A stretch of 64,000 nucleotides of DNA from Nansenia antarctica (Eukaryota; Chordata; Actinopteri; Argentiniformes; Microstomatidae): the NCBI GenBank assembly GCA_963989245.1, contig OZ022354.1, positions 1,773,246 to 1,837,245 on the forward strand, given 5' to 3'. The notes below the pieces were generated by a model. It saw nothing but the letters and a program-made list of their open reading frames with translations. It ran no database searches and was not told where the DNA came from. The position numbers and the translations under genes were made by a program. Positions within the stretch are counted from its first letter, which is position 1, and every line of letters starts with the position of its first letter. Shown here piece after piece: positions 21,701 to 35,300 of this stretch.

Positions 21701-24700
21701 CCTCTTGTCCAATCAAATTACCTGGTCCCTTTATGACGTTGAACCCAGTGTGCGCTCTGGCGCTCTCAGAGCAAATTTACGAACGCACCCTGCGTTGCTT
21801 ACTTTGCTTACTTACGGAGTTCGACAGAAACGACATAACATAATTACAAGTTGTAAAATGATTTGGGGGGCCAATATCTTTAGCTAGCTCAAGTAACTAG
21901 TTTACTTCTTCTTCTTCTTCTTTCGTGTAACGTCAGAGGTCCAACTCGGTGTCGCGTAGCCATGCCCGCATCTCTGGTTCTAAGTTGAAGAGGCTGGCTT
22001 CCGAGGGTGGTCTATATAAGGGGCAGATGGTGATTATATGGTCGGCGGTCTGCTCAGGGTCACCGCACTCGCATGCCGCACTGTCCGCCAGGCCCCACGC
22101 CTTCATTGATGTTTTAAAGCGACCGACACCAGTCGTTTACCACTAGTTTACTATATTGTTCTTAGCAGTTGGTAAAAGAACATGTTTAAAAGAAATATAT
22201 ATGAGCAATAACATATTGTGGGCTTGCTGCAGCAAGCACAATACAACCAACTTGTCCGTCTGAAGCGACAATACTGGGATCATTCGTGATTGGGCAATCA
22301 GTCAAATACTAGGCGAACGTGTGTGTAAGACACAAATAAACTTGGATTTCATGCATTTCAAGTGGCATATTTGTAATCATGACGACGTAGCCTTGTCTAA
22401 GAATGCATTTCACCATGTTCATTAATTCCCAGTATAGTGAAAATACCGCTCATCCGTAATCAGACTTAGCTGGGGTGCTGCAACTGAATAGTATCAAATA
22501 GAGTGCAAAAAAGCAGCATCTGCACACTCAAATCTGTGCAAAAAACGATGTTTATTGCAAGCTTTCGGCCCCCAGGCTATCGGACAATGTAAACAACAAC
22601 TATATGACAAGTTTGTATGACGCAGTTTGACGAGGCTGAAAGCGCACAGGGTTGCCAGATGGGATTGACAATTTACAGCCTAAACTTTCTATAACCTCAA
22701 AATCCAGTAGCCCATTCGTCGGTAACCCGCCCCATCTGGCAACCCTGGACGCGGAATGTATTTTGGGAAACAGTACCCCAGAAGTGTCCAGTCGTATCAC
22801 ACTTAAATAATTCAGAAAATATAGTATATATACAAAATTTCTCGCATACTGTACAGTGTGAACGCTCTTGAATACTCAAATCGACGTCATATCTAGTATG
22901 AGTAGAATGCTAATATGCTATTCCGAACACAGCCTTAGTACAATACTTTTTTCCTGTTTCATTCCACTTTATTACACACAACTTTATTTTCATATGGACT
23001 TTAATGTTTAGATTTTGTCTGGATTGTTTGAGTTAATACCAACGTCTGGTGCAATATTGATGTGTTCAATACTTATTTCCCCCACTGTACTTTTTCCAAC
23101 CTACACTGTGAATGTTTGAATGATGTGTTCAAAGTGGACAAGAACAACACAATAATTAGTGTGTTATTAGTTATAACACATTGTAATTGTTCATTATTGT
23201 AACTTCAGACCATATTTTAAGACAGATTTATACATAAATGCAGGTCATTCCAAAGGGTTCACTTTATCTTGCCACTGTATATGGAAACATGTTTCACACT
23301 TGGGGCCGATTCCACGAAGCGCGATTAACTCTGATCCAGGTTTAAATCAGATCCGGGCGCTAATTTCATCTTGCGTTCGGTTCCATCAATGTGGCTCAAA
23401 TAATTCGCTGTTTGGTTGCTATGCAACCAATCCTTCTGAGCAAACCTGGTCGCGAGCAGTTTCATAGGCTGGTTTAGTTAATGCGTGCGTCAAAAATGTC
23501 TCACAGGCGGAAACTACATCCCGAACGACAGTTCCGTCAAGTGTCTTTTAGGAAATATTAGTTCCCACTTTTTACGAGAGGGATAGATAATTTGATATTT
23601 TTAAAGTGTGATAGATAGATAGTTAGATTAAAAAGTGTAACAAAAAAATAGGTATGTCTATCAACTTGCATTGCCATCATCATAGTGGTGTGGTTGGCGC
23701 AGGGGTTAAGGCAGCCAGCTAGAGGTCCGAAGGTTGGCGGTTCGAAACTTGATTTGATTTAATTAAAATGTAAATGTTTTTCTTTCTTTTTTTTTTACAT
23801 TTAACCGAAGCCTTCATGCAAATCGATTTACAATAGATATATCTAAGTGAATCATCTATCCAACAGTAATCATAAGAAAAAATAATCTATGCCAAATCCA
23901 GGGTCCAGTTAGAAGAACATAATTTACTACCTGTACTCAGAAAGGCTTCAAACACCATTGTAATCGTGTCAGTTCTTGTAAATTAGCCTGCACCATCATT
24001 TTATAGCCTACATACTTTTTTAGATGAGATTTTAGATTAGATTCAGACAATGAAATGCAGTAAAAAGTGTGTCAGAAGAGGGATTTGAACCACAGTCTTA
24101 AAATGACAAATAAATACTATGGCAGCGGTTAATACCACTATGTCATCGTGACAATATGACTGTATGTAGCCTGCTGCTGATATCACCACAGTAGTGAATA
24201 TTCATTTATTAAAATACGAACATATAACAATAACTGGGGCTAAGCTAGTATGACCTACGCATTTAATCGGTCAGCAATTTCTTGCCAAACCATTTCCCTC
24301 GCCTTGTTAATTGCGGCAGTATTGCACTATTTTTCGTCTTCATAAAGATCAATAAGTAAGAGTGCTGCGCAAAAAGTAGGACCGCTGCAGAGTGTAGTAT
24401 CTTCATTTCGACAGTTCGACTCTTCTGGGCTCTTTATGTCTGCGTGCACGCGCCCATATCGAGGATTTCTAAACCGGTGTTCTGTGAACACTGATGACAC
24501 AAGCCTGATCCTCGTTCGAGGAATCACCTGAGGCTTGAATTCCAATCACGAGTTGCCTGAACGCAGCTTTTATTTTAATCGCCGATATACTAATCAACGT
24601 ACGTGGAATACCCCCCTGACCACCAGCAAAACCGTAGGTCCCCAGGCATAACATAATATTATCCTGGTCTCAGATAAAGTGATCAGGAAAAAGTCCTTGT

Positions 24701-26306
24701 AACCCAGTTGTGATACTAAGCTGAATGGCTTATGGCCAGGGTTCGAGTTATGTGGGAGCCAATGGGAGCTGAGCTCCCATAAGGAAGGTCTGAGCTCCCA
24801 TGAAAGCAGTAAAATCATACATCTGTGGGGGTCGCTAATAATACATTACCACAACCATTATTTGATAAAAAATTTCAATGTAATGATTATTTATTATTAT
24901 TTAAATATTTATATTTATTTATTTAACCCTAACCCTATATGATAAATATTCTAAAATAAACACGTTTTCCAAAAGAACTACGCGCACCAGCATTAATCTC
25001 CTGTGAATGACAGTATGCCTTTGACTGCCTGCACTTTACCACCAAGACACTATGGGGCGCAGTAGAATATTGTGCAACAGCAGAATATGATCGTTGAGAG
25101 CTTGCGAACGTGAAAACACGATTATTGAGAAGAAAACATTCAGTAGCTAGCTATCATGCCGCCCCAAAAAAGGCCACTGCTGCCGACCGAGTCGACAAGC
25201 CTGGAAAGTTTCGGGTTTTCAACCAAGAAACCAAACTTGAATCTTATGACACCCAACGTTGAAACTGTTGAAATAGCAGATCTCAAACAAAAGCAAGTGC
25301 TTCCGAAAAAAGTAGCAGAACTCACCTCCAGTATGTATAAGGAGACAGCTAGTTCGTTCAGGGCAGCCTATACTGTCGCTAAAGAAAGGATGCCTTATAC
25401 AAAACTGAATCCAATTATGAAAGTTAATGAGATGAATGGCGCGACAGTTGGCCCCTGCTCACCGATCCGATCATTAATGTGCCCAGATTGTAGAGCACAT
25501 TGCACAAGAGATGAAACAAATTCATTTCTAATGTCAAATCACTTGATTACCGTAGTAGCATAACATTAGATGAAAGCACAATTCATGGACGAGCATACAT
25601 GATTATTTATGTCAGGTGCGATGTCACTGGAAATGGAGATGTGGACAATGTGTCATGCTAACAGGGAATGTGAATGGACTGTATAGCAAAAACAACAAAA
25701 TGATTGGCCGAGATACCCGTAACTATCGCTTATAGCTGTTGTTTCATGTGGTGGTGTTGATGTGGTGAAATTAGTAGCCTATGGCTAATTAAAACTTGTA
25801 AGTCCCATCGCTGTGTGGGCATGATTCGCGCGCGTGCATGAGAGCATTTCACACTGTTATTTTGGAGACCACCGCAAAGCTCAGCTTATAACTCGAACCC
25901 TGCTTATGGCCAAGCGGTGGTCGTTGAATGAAACGTCATGCTGTGTTTGAACGGTGTGACTCACTCACTCCTCCATTGACTCATGAAGCCTGTCACCAGT
26001 CTACTTGCTCTTTGTCCTCTGTGACTCAGTGTTCCTGCTCCATTCTCTACCTCCACTGCTTTGGGAGGGGGTCTAAAAACCTTTTCCCCTCCCTCCCACC
26101 CCAGACTAACTTCAACACTGTTCTGACACGTGAGAAGATGAAGAAGGAGCAGATCATCAACGAGATCACAGAGAAGCTGCGGAATGTCACACAGCAACAG
26201 GAGAAGGACAAAGGTACGTCTGAAGTCTGTCTGAAGTCTGTCTGATGTCTGCTTCTCTACTGAAGCTCTGCTTCTCACTAGGGCATTAGCTATCACATAG
26301 CTAGAT

Positions 26307-26349
<43 letters not shown>

Positions 26350-29300
26350 GAGATCCTGATGGTGGTTGACATAATGTGTGTTCAGGTCTGATCGAGACTC
26401 TGTCTGAGGACCGTGCCAGCGTCATGCAGGAGAAGAAGCATCTGGAGGAGGAGCTCAACCGGCTGCGCAGCACGGTGCTGATATCCTCCACCTACTTCAG
26501 CCCTAACCCCCTGGCCCCTGGCCCTAACCCCCTGGCCCCTGGCCCTAACCCCCTGGCCCTGGAGCCTGCCGGGGCCGGAGCTGGACCTGGGACGCCCGGG
26601 GGCGGGGCCTGCTCTTCCTCCGAGCCCCTCCTCCCTGACCCAGAGAGACTAGCCTCCGTGGCTGCCATCAGAGAGGACGACCGGGTGGACTCGGCTGTGG
26701 AGGCCAGCATGGTGACCGTGCAGTAAGCATCCCCCCCCCCCCCCAAAAAAACAGTCCCAATAAACAGTGATTCAGAAGAAGCCATCTCATCCCAGTCAGT
26801 CTGTCGGTTATTTTAGAGGAATAAGCAAGGAATAAGCATGGTGTAATACATTTTCATAAAACAGATCATGTTAGCAGAAATGGTTTCATTCTTTCGAGGA
26901 ATAACAGAAGGTTGTATTGAAGTTAGAATGTGCGTAAGAAGGATGTTGCAGATGCTGATTTAAGATAGACAGACAAGGATGGACACGGTGAGGTCTAAAG
27001 AGGCAAAGAAAGGGGCAGGCAAGCTGGGCAAGCCAAATGTAAGTTATTCTGCTTTGTACTGTAAACCAGTCAGTTTTGCAGGTTAGCGGTCATTCTCGTT
27101 TTTATGCACCTGGAATCTAAGACTAGTATGTCCAGTATTATTTGACTAGATGTATCTCAAATACGCAATTTGCCCGTCACATTTTCTTTATCAGTGACAA
27201 CATTCTGATGATGTCGGAGGAGAAACAACGAATCTTGTTACTTGAGAGGGTGAGTAGAAACATCTCTTTGATAATAATCACCAAGGCACAGTTGTTCACC
27301 AGTTGTTTAGCAGTAATCACCCAAGACCCAGCTCCATCTGAGCCTGGATAGACCCAGCTCTATCTGAGCCTGGATAGACCCAGCTCCATCTGATCCTGAT
27401 AGACCCAGCTCCATCTGATCCTGGATAGACCCAGCTCCATCTGATCCTGATAGACCCAGCTCCATCTGATCCTGATAGACCCAGCTCCATCTGATCCTGA
27501 TAGACCCAGCTCCATCTGATCCTGATAGACCCAGCTCCATCTGATCCTGGATAGACCCAGCTCCATCTGATCCTGATAGACCCAGCTCCATCTGATCCTG
27601 ATAGACCCAGCTCCATCTGATCCTGATAGACCCAGCTCCATCTGATCCTGATAGACCCAGCTCCATCTGAGCCTGATAGACCCAGCTCCATCTGATCCTG
27701 ATAGACCCAGCTCTATCTGATCCTGATAGACCCAGCTCTATCTGATCCTGGATAGACCCAGCTCCATCTGATCCTGGATAGACCCAGCTCCATCTGATCC
27801 TGATAGACCCAGCTCCATCTGATCCTGGATAGACCCAGCTCCATCTGATCCTGATAGACCCAGCTCCATCTGATCCTGATAGACCCAGCTCCATCTGATC
27901 CTGATAGACCCAGCTCCATCTGATCCTGATAGACCCAGCTCCATCTGATCCTGATAGACCCAGCTCCATCTGATCCTGATAGACCCAGCTCCATCTGATC
28001 CTGGATAGACCCAGCTCCATCTGATCCTGATAGACCCAGCTCCATCTGATCCTGATAGACCCAGCTCCATCTGATCCTGGATAGACCCAGCTCCATCTGA
28101 TCCTGGATAGACCCAGCTCCATCTGATCCTGGATAGCCAAAAAAAGAATCGCAATCATTCTGATCCAGATTAAAAGTTCTGAACAACTGGGCCCAGGTGT
28201 CCCTAATATTAGGCTGTATCAGTGAACGTTGGCGTTGTATTCTTTGCCCTTAGATCTGTGTTGACTTGTCTGTCTTGTGTGTTTCATGTTTCAGACTTTA
28301 CATATGAAGGAAGAAGAGAACAAGCGCCTCAGCCAGAGACTGGTATGCCCTGTATGACTGCTCATTTTCATAACACATTTTTTCTTGACAGTCATGGTTT
28401 AAACCATTCTTGCTAAGTTATTACTGTGTATGAGTATACAGCTCTGGGAAAAATCTGTTTTCAGACCTTGAATAATGCAAACAAAACAAGTTAATATTCA
28501 TTTTTAAACATCACAATACTAATGTTTTAACTTTCAGAAATCAGTTCAGAAATTAATATTTGGTGGAATAACCCTGATTTTCAACCAGTCTTTCACATGG
28601 TTTTTAGGTGACTTAATGCCACTTCTGGCGCAACAATTCAAGCAGCTCGGCTTTGTTTGACGGTTGCGACCATCTATCTTCCTCTTGATCATATTCCAGA
28701 GGTTTGCAATGGGGCTCTTGTCTGGAGATTGGGCTGGCCACGACAGGGTCTAGATCTGGTGGTCCTCAATCCACACCTTGATTGACCTGGCTGTGTGGCA
28801 TGGAGCATTGTCCTTCTGGAAAAAACAATCCTCACAGTTGGGGAACATTGTCAGAGCAGAAGCAAGCAAGTTTTCTTCCAGGACAACCTAGTACGTGACT
28901 TGATTCATGCGTCCTTCACAAAGACAAATCTGTCCGATTCCAGCCTTGCTGAAGCAATCCCAGATCATCACCGATCCTGCACCAATTTTCACTGTGGGTG
29001 CGAGACACTGTGGCTTGTAGGCCTCTCCAGGTCTCCGTCTAACCATTAGACGACTAGGTGTTGGGCAAAGCTGAACATTTGACTCAACATTTGATCAAAG
29101 GAGATGACCATGCTCCAGTCCTCTATGGTCCAGTCCTCTACAGTCCAGTCCTCTATGGTCCAGTCCTCTATGGTCCAGTCCTCTATGGTCCAGTCCTCTA
29201 TGGTCCAGTCCTCTATGGTCCTCTATGGTCCAGTCCTCTATGGTCCAGTCCTCTATGGTCCTCTATGGTCCAGTCCTCTATGGTCCAGTCCTCTATGCTC

Positions 29301-32300
29301 CAGTCCTCTATGCTCCAGTCCTATATGGTCCAGTCCTCTATGGTCCAGTCCTCTATGGTCCTCTATGCTCCAGTCCTCTATGGTCCAGTCCTCTATGGTC
29401 CAGTCCTCTATGGTCCTCTATGGTCCAGTCCTCTATGGTCCTCTATGGTCCTCTATGCTCCAGTCCTCTATGGTCCAGTCCTCTATGGTCCTCTATGGTC
29501 CAGTCCTCTATGCTCCAGTCCTCTATGGTCCAGTCCTCTATGGTCCTCTATGCTCCAGTCCTCTATGGTCCAGTCCTCTATGCTCCAGTCCTCTATGGTC
29601 CAGTCCTCTATGCTCCAGTCCTCTATGGTCCAGTCCTCTATGCTCCAGTCCTCTATGGTCCTCCATGCTCCAGTCCTCTATGGTCCTCCATGCTCCAGTC
29701 CTCTATGGTCCTCCATGCTCCAGTCCTCTATGCTCCAGTCCTCTATGGTCCTCTATGCTCCAGTCCTCTATGGTCCTCTATGCTCCAGTCCTCTATGGTC
29801 CTCTATGGTCCAGTCCTCTATGGTCCAGTCCTCTATGGTCCAGTCCTCTATGCTCCAGTCCTCTATGGTCCTCTATGCTCCAGTCCTCTATGGTCCTCTA
29901 TGGTCCAGTCCTCTATGGTCCAGTCCTCTATGGTCCAGTCCTCTATGGTCCAGTCCTCTATGCTCCAGTCCTCTATGCTCCAGTCCTCTATGGTCCAGTC
30001 CTCTATGGTCCAGTCCTCTATGCTCCAGTCCTCTATGGTCCTCTATGGTCCAGTCCTCTATGGTCCAGTCCTCTATGGTCCTCTATGCTCCAGTCCTCTA
30101 TGGTCCAGTCCTCTATGCTCCAGTCCTCTATGGTCCTCTATGCTCCAGTCCTCTATGGTCCTCTATGGTCCAGTCCTCTATGGTCCAGTCCTCTATGGTC
30201 CAGTCCTCTATGGTCCAGTCCTCTATGCTCCAGTCCTCTATGCTCCAGTCCTCTATGGTCCTCTATGCTCCAGTCCTCCATGCTCCAGTCCTCTATGGTC
30301 CAGTCCTCTATGGTCCAGTCCTCTATGGTCCAGTCCTCTATGGTCCAGTCCTCTATGCTCCAGTCCTCTATGGTCCTCTATGGTCCAGTCCTCTATGCTC
30401 CAGTCCTCTATGGTCCAGTCCTCTATGGTCCAGTCCTCTATGGTCCAGTCCTCTATGGTCCTCTATGCTCCAGTCCTCTATGGTCCAGTCCTCTATGGTC
30501 CTCTATGCTCCAGTCCTCTATGGTCCAGTCCTCTATGCTCCAGTCCTCTATGGTCCAGTCCTCTATGGTCCAGTCCTCTATGCTCCAGTCCTCTATGGTC
30601 CAGTCCTCTATGGTCCAGTCCTCTATGGTCCTCTATGGTCCAGTCCTCTATGGTCCAGTCCTCTATGGTCCAGTCCTCTATGGTCCAGTCCTCTATGCTC
30701 CAGTCCTCTGGACTGGAGAGTGGTTTACACCCTCTGTTGGTCTGTGGCTTTGTTGTCCTCGATGTCTGCTACTTGATCTTGTTCTTATGAACCCACCTTC
30801 TTTGACATTGTGCGTGTTTGTGTGTTTGCTGAGCATGTGAGGAAGATAGAGAGAATGATGAAACTTTTGATATCACTAATGATTAGATTTAGATTATATT
30901 ACATTTTGTCTCCTTGCTGGTCTTTGCAGCCTAGAATATGACACACCCACTGATGACGTGACTGTTCTACATTTTGGTTCCTGCTTGAGAACCACTATTT
31001 TCTGGTTCCTGCTGCGAACCAACTTTTCAGGCTCTGAACCAAGTGATTTTGGGTCGGAATGCGCCGGCCGGTTCCAGACTTCGGAAGACGGAACGGTTCC
31101 TTGGCGGTGTGAAAGCCCTATAAGTAGAATGAGGTGTGCCTGTGTTGGAATTCAACAGACACTGGAATGGAATGGCTGCCATGCATGTAGAGATGCTGGT
31201 TTAAGAAAGATTTGGAGAGGTCTCTTAATTCTTTCCAGAGCTGTATATATTATTTGCCACAGGTTCACTCTTAATCCTGGATTAGTTTACTACTCCACCA
31301 CTAGATGGCAGTAGCATTCAAGCTTCAACACGCGCTGAACCAGCAAGTTCACCAACTCTCAGCCCAATAGAAGAGCTTCAACTATCAGAAGGGTTCTGAT
31401 AAGTCATTAAAACAGACAGGCAGTTAGGTTGATTGATATATTTTAGCACTATTGCACACATGCCAAGACAATTGTTAACAATACATGCTTAGACATAAAT
31501 GTTCAGACAAATACTTCTCACCACATATCATGTTATTGTCATTTGTCACATTAAGATCAGTTCAAACAGGAAAGCCTCCATAGCCATCCATCATCCCCCT
31601 AAAAGTAACAACCAGTAATGCTTTTGTCTTTTCTTCCTTTGTAGATGTCTCAAAGTATGTCTTCTGTGTCATCAAGGCATTCTGAGAAAATCGCTATCAG
31701 AGAGTAAGTAATAGAAAGATTGCTACATGAATTGATAATGTGTGTGTTCATGCAGTGATGAAAGTTATGTACCTGTACATAAATAAGAAAGATTTTACTT
31801 CACTAAAGGTATGAACATCACTGAATTAGCTGTGGCTAGCACTTTATTACACAGGACTGTTCCTAATGGATTTCTATAGGAAACTGTGGTAACCAGGCTA
31901 CTTTCTGTTACATATTTAAACTAGTTTTACACTTCAGAACTACCTGCTACTGAATGGTGACAAGTGGTGGTTGGTTGATGAAATCCTAAAGAAACACATT
32001 CATATTTCATAGGCTGTTATTGTGTAATTACCATTTGGCCCTTTGATTTTGAAGCAAATAGCCTACCTGGTCGTTTCTGGAATGTCAAATAAAGTACAAC
32101 CAGTTTTTCTCTTACTTAAGTTTTCTAGTTCATTCATTTGGTTAGCATCTCATAGAAGTGTCATTATTAAGCACTTGTGAACACTAACACATGCACATAA
32201 CAAATGATTTTTGATCGTTTGTCTAAAGCTTATAATTATACATAATAATACACAGGTATTATATTGATAAACATTCATTAACATTATACATGCTTAATAA

Positions 32301-35300
32301 TGCCACACTACTCGTTGTGGTACACTCATGATAGTACATCAACTGCTGGATTAGTTTACTAATGGCTAATTCCAAAAGTTATTTTGAAGTATGTACTTCT
32401 AAGTTGGCTACAGGTCAGTCACCATCACGTTGCACCTCCTCTGCTCCATGCTGGAACTCTCTCTGTGTGTTCCAGTTTCCAGGTGGGCGATCTGGTCCTC
32501 ATCATCCTGGATGAAAGGCATGACAACTATGTGCTCTTCACCGTTGGTCCCACCCTCTACTTCCTCCACTCAGAGTCTCTCACTGCACTGGACCTCAAAC
32601 CAGGTCAGAACATCACCACGACCAACACTTTGACCACTACCACTTACTTTGAATGCTAATAAGTTATTATGCATAGTGTGTATAGTGTGGAAGTAATCTA
32701 AACACATGGGACATGTATTGTAAATGGACCGACTTATATAGCGCCTTATTCCAAAGCGCTTTACAACGGCCTCTTGTTCACCCGTTCACACACACATTCA
32801 CACACCAATAGCGGCAAGCTACCATGCAAGGCGCCGGCCCGCTCACTGGGAGCAATTTGGGGTTCAGTGTCTTGCCCAAGGACACTTCGACATGTGGCCA
32901 GCCGGGGCTCGAACCGCCGACCTGCCAACCTTGCGATCATTAGACGCCGGCTCTACCTGCTGCACCACAGCTGCGCTGTTGTCAGGTGAAAGGATGCACC
33001 AGTATACAGTATAAAGAACAATCCCAATGTCAACACTTAAAGTTGACTGAAATTACTTTTTGCTCTACATTATCTCAGAGAACATCAATGTTGCCATACT
33101 AAAGTTTTCTAATTCCAAGTCAACTTAATGAAATCAGCTTTTATGAGTCTATAGATGTTCCTCAGCTCAGACGCCTCAGGGTTGACAGTGTTACAGATAT
33201 TGTATGTTTTTAAGTTTAGTGGAGGCAATTTAACCTGTAAAAGATGAAACGGTAACAAGAGTTATTGAACTCGGCATGCAATTGGAATCTCGCACATTTG
33301 ACCACAAGATACGGTTTGCAAGCTTGTTTTCAGGCGACCCACTTTTTGTAGTTGATACACACCCACGCAACCCACATGAAAACAGCATCTATAGTCTGTA
33401 CTCGCATTAAAGCTTTTAAACATAAATGAATGCGAGGGCAACTCACAGAAGCATCGACGATCAGCACGCATTTCAATCAGGCAGGTGAGCAGGTGGATAG
33501 AACACTGCTGCTGGTGGGTGGAGGTAGTTAAAGGTGAGCAGGTGGATAGAACACTGCTGCTGGTGGGTGGAGGTAGTTAAAGGTGAGCAGGTGGATAGAA
33601 CACTGCTGCTGGTGGGTGGAGGTAGTTAAAGGTGAGCAGGTGGATAGAACACTGCTGCTGGTGGGTGGAGGTAGTTAAAGGTGAGCAGGTGGATAGAACA
33701 CTGCTGCTGGTGGGTGGAGGTAGTTCTCAGGAGGACACTGCTGCTGGTAGATGGAGGTAGTTCAAGATGGCGGCGCGTTCGCACGCAAGGCTGGGAGTGC
33801 TCCCGACGTTGGTGCTTTTTAGCGTTTTTAAGTACATTTGTATGTCAGTACTTATAGGGAACTGTTGTGTAAATAGTACCTACAGCAGACTAGACTTACT
33901 AGAAGTTGGTGCGCAAAACGAGAAGACAGTAACAGCGGAGTTCCTGAAACAACAAAGGATCCCACACGATATCGCTCGCTTACCGGGAGAACAATGGTAC
34001 ACAGTCCCGTCCCTGAGACGCAAACGACGGCGTCGAGACCGTAAGCAACGCCGAGGCCGCAGGGGAGGCCTGCTAGCTAGGCTAAGGAGAAGCCCGGATA
34101 AACCAGCTTTGCCGAGTATATTCCTCTCTAACGTAAGATCCCTAGCTAACAAGATGGACGAACTGAGACTGCAGGTTGCTTCCAACAACACCGTGGGGGA
34201 TAGCTGTCTGATTATTCTCACAGAAACCTGGCTCAGCGACTCCATTATCGACTCTGCGGTCGCGTTACAAGGCCGCACTTTACACCGTGCCGACCGGACG
34301 CTGCTTAGCGAGAAGACGCGCGGGGGTGGCCTGATCATATCTACGAAGGACAGCTGGTGCTTAAACACAAAAACTGTAAGTAGCCACTGCTCCCCAGACC
34401 TGGAATACTTGACTGTTAAATGCCGACCCACATACCTCCCGAGGGAATTCAACGCGGTGTACATAACAGCTGTATACAATGCTAGCTTAGCATTAGCGCG
34501 GCTATATGACGTCATCAGTGGTAGACAGAGCGCAGATCCTCAAGCAGTCCACATCATCGCGGGGGATTTCAATCATGCTGACCTGAAGGTAGTACTACCC
34601 AAGTTCTATCAGCATGTTAAATGTGCAACAAGAGGAGATAACACACTGGACAAGGTATACACCAACATCAAGCTTGCTTACAAGGCTAGACCGCTAGCTC
34701 ATCTAGGCATGTCTGACCACGTGTCCATCCTCCTGATCCCAGCCTACACTCCCATGAGGAAAAGTGCTCCCATCACCACTAAGACTGTCAGAACCTGGCC
34801 AGCAGGGTCCGCTCCACTGCAGATCTGCCTGAATGACACCTCATGGCAGGAATATGAGCATGAGGACCTGGAACAGTTCACGTCGTCGGTTCTGAACCAC
34901 ATAGTGAACTGCACCAACTCAGCCACCGTGGACAAACGTGTCCGGGTCTACCCCAACACGAAGCCATGGATGACTGAGAAGGTCCGAAAACTGCTCAAGG
35001 AGAGGGACAACGCCTTCTCAGCGAAGGACACACTGCTGTACAGCACAAACAGGGCCAACCTAAACCGTGGCATCCGGGAGGCCAAGGCAGACCACAGAGA
35101 GAAGATTGAGGAATGCTTCCTGAGCAACGACTCCAGGCGGGTGTGGTAGGGGGTTCAGCACATGACAAACTTCAGAGCCAACAGGCTCACAGCCGCAGAG
35201 GACGACCCCCTGCTGGCGGAAGAGCTGAACACCTTCTACGCCCGGTTCGACGAGAGGCGAACGGAGGTAACCACAACACAAACACCACTCTCTCCAGCTC

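Larger units (their letters stand above)
20865..22934. mobile_element. PIF/Harbinger-type element with TTA duplication and nested insertions
   Basis: Ends ggctgtgttcggaatggtat and gctattccgaacacagcc are inverted repeats, flanked by TTA at 20862-20864 and 22935-22937. The left arm is rich in tagcatactgcatac motifs. It contains a SINE (21102-21506), a MITE (21651-21790) and a LINE fragment (21933-22135). No Harbinger transposase seen. Confidence 0.87.
20084..23279. mobile_element. Tc1/mariner-type element, split by nested insertions
   Basis: Left end tacagtggtaagaaaaagta plus tgtgaaccctttgg is matched in reverse at the right end by caaagggttcactttatctt plus gccactgta. TA dinucleotides flank both ends (20082-20083 and 23280-23281). 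Removing the two Harbinger elements inside leaves about 670 bp, so it was a non-autonomous element before it was hit. Confidence 0.88.
23304..24532. mobile_element. Possible PIF/Harbinger-related remnant
   Basis: The left part (ggggccgattccacgaagcg) and the right part (cgttcgaggaatcacc) resemble imperfect inverted ends of a teleost Harbinger family. A minus-strand SANT/Myb-like fragment lies inside. No clean 3-bp target duplication was found, so the borders are uncertain. Confidence 0.35.

Noticed and set aside
27307..28186. Minus-strand open frames of up to 283 codons
   Set aside because: They run through the 25/26-bp minisatellite inside rb1cc1 intron 17 and share peptides only because the unit lacks stops.
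29058..30840. Three overlapping open frames of 521-578 codons
   Set aside because: They consist almost entirely of a 15/10-bp tandem repeat with no stop codon in any frame. No start context, splice sites or recognised domain supports a protein.
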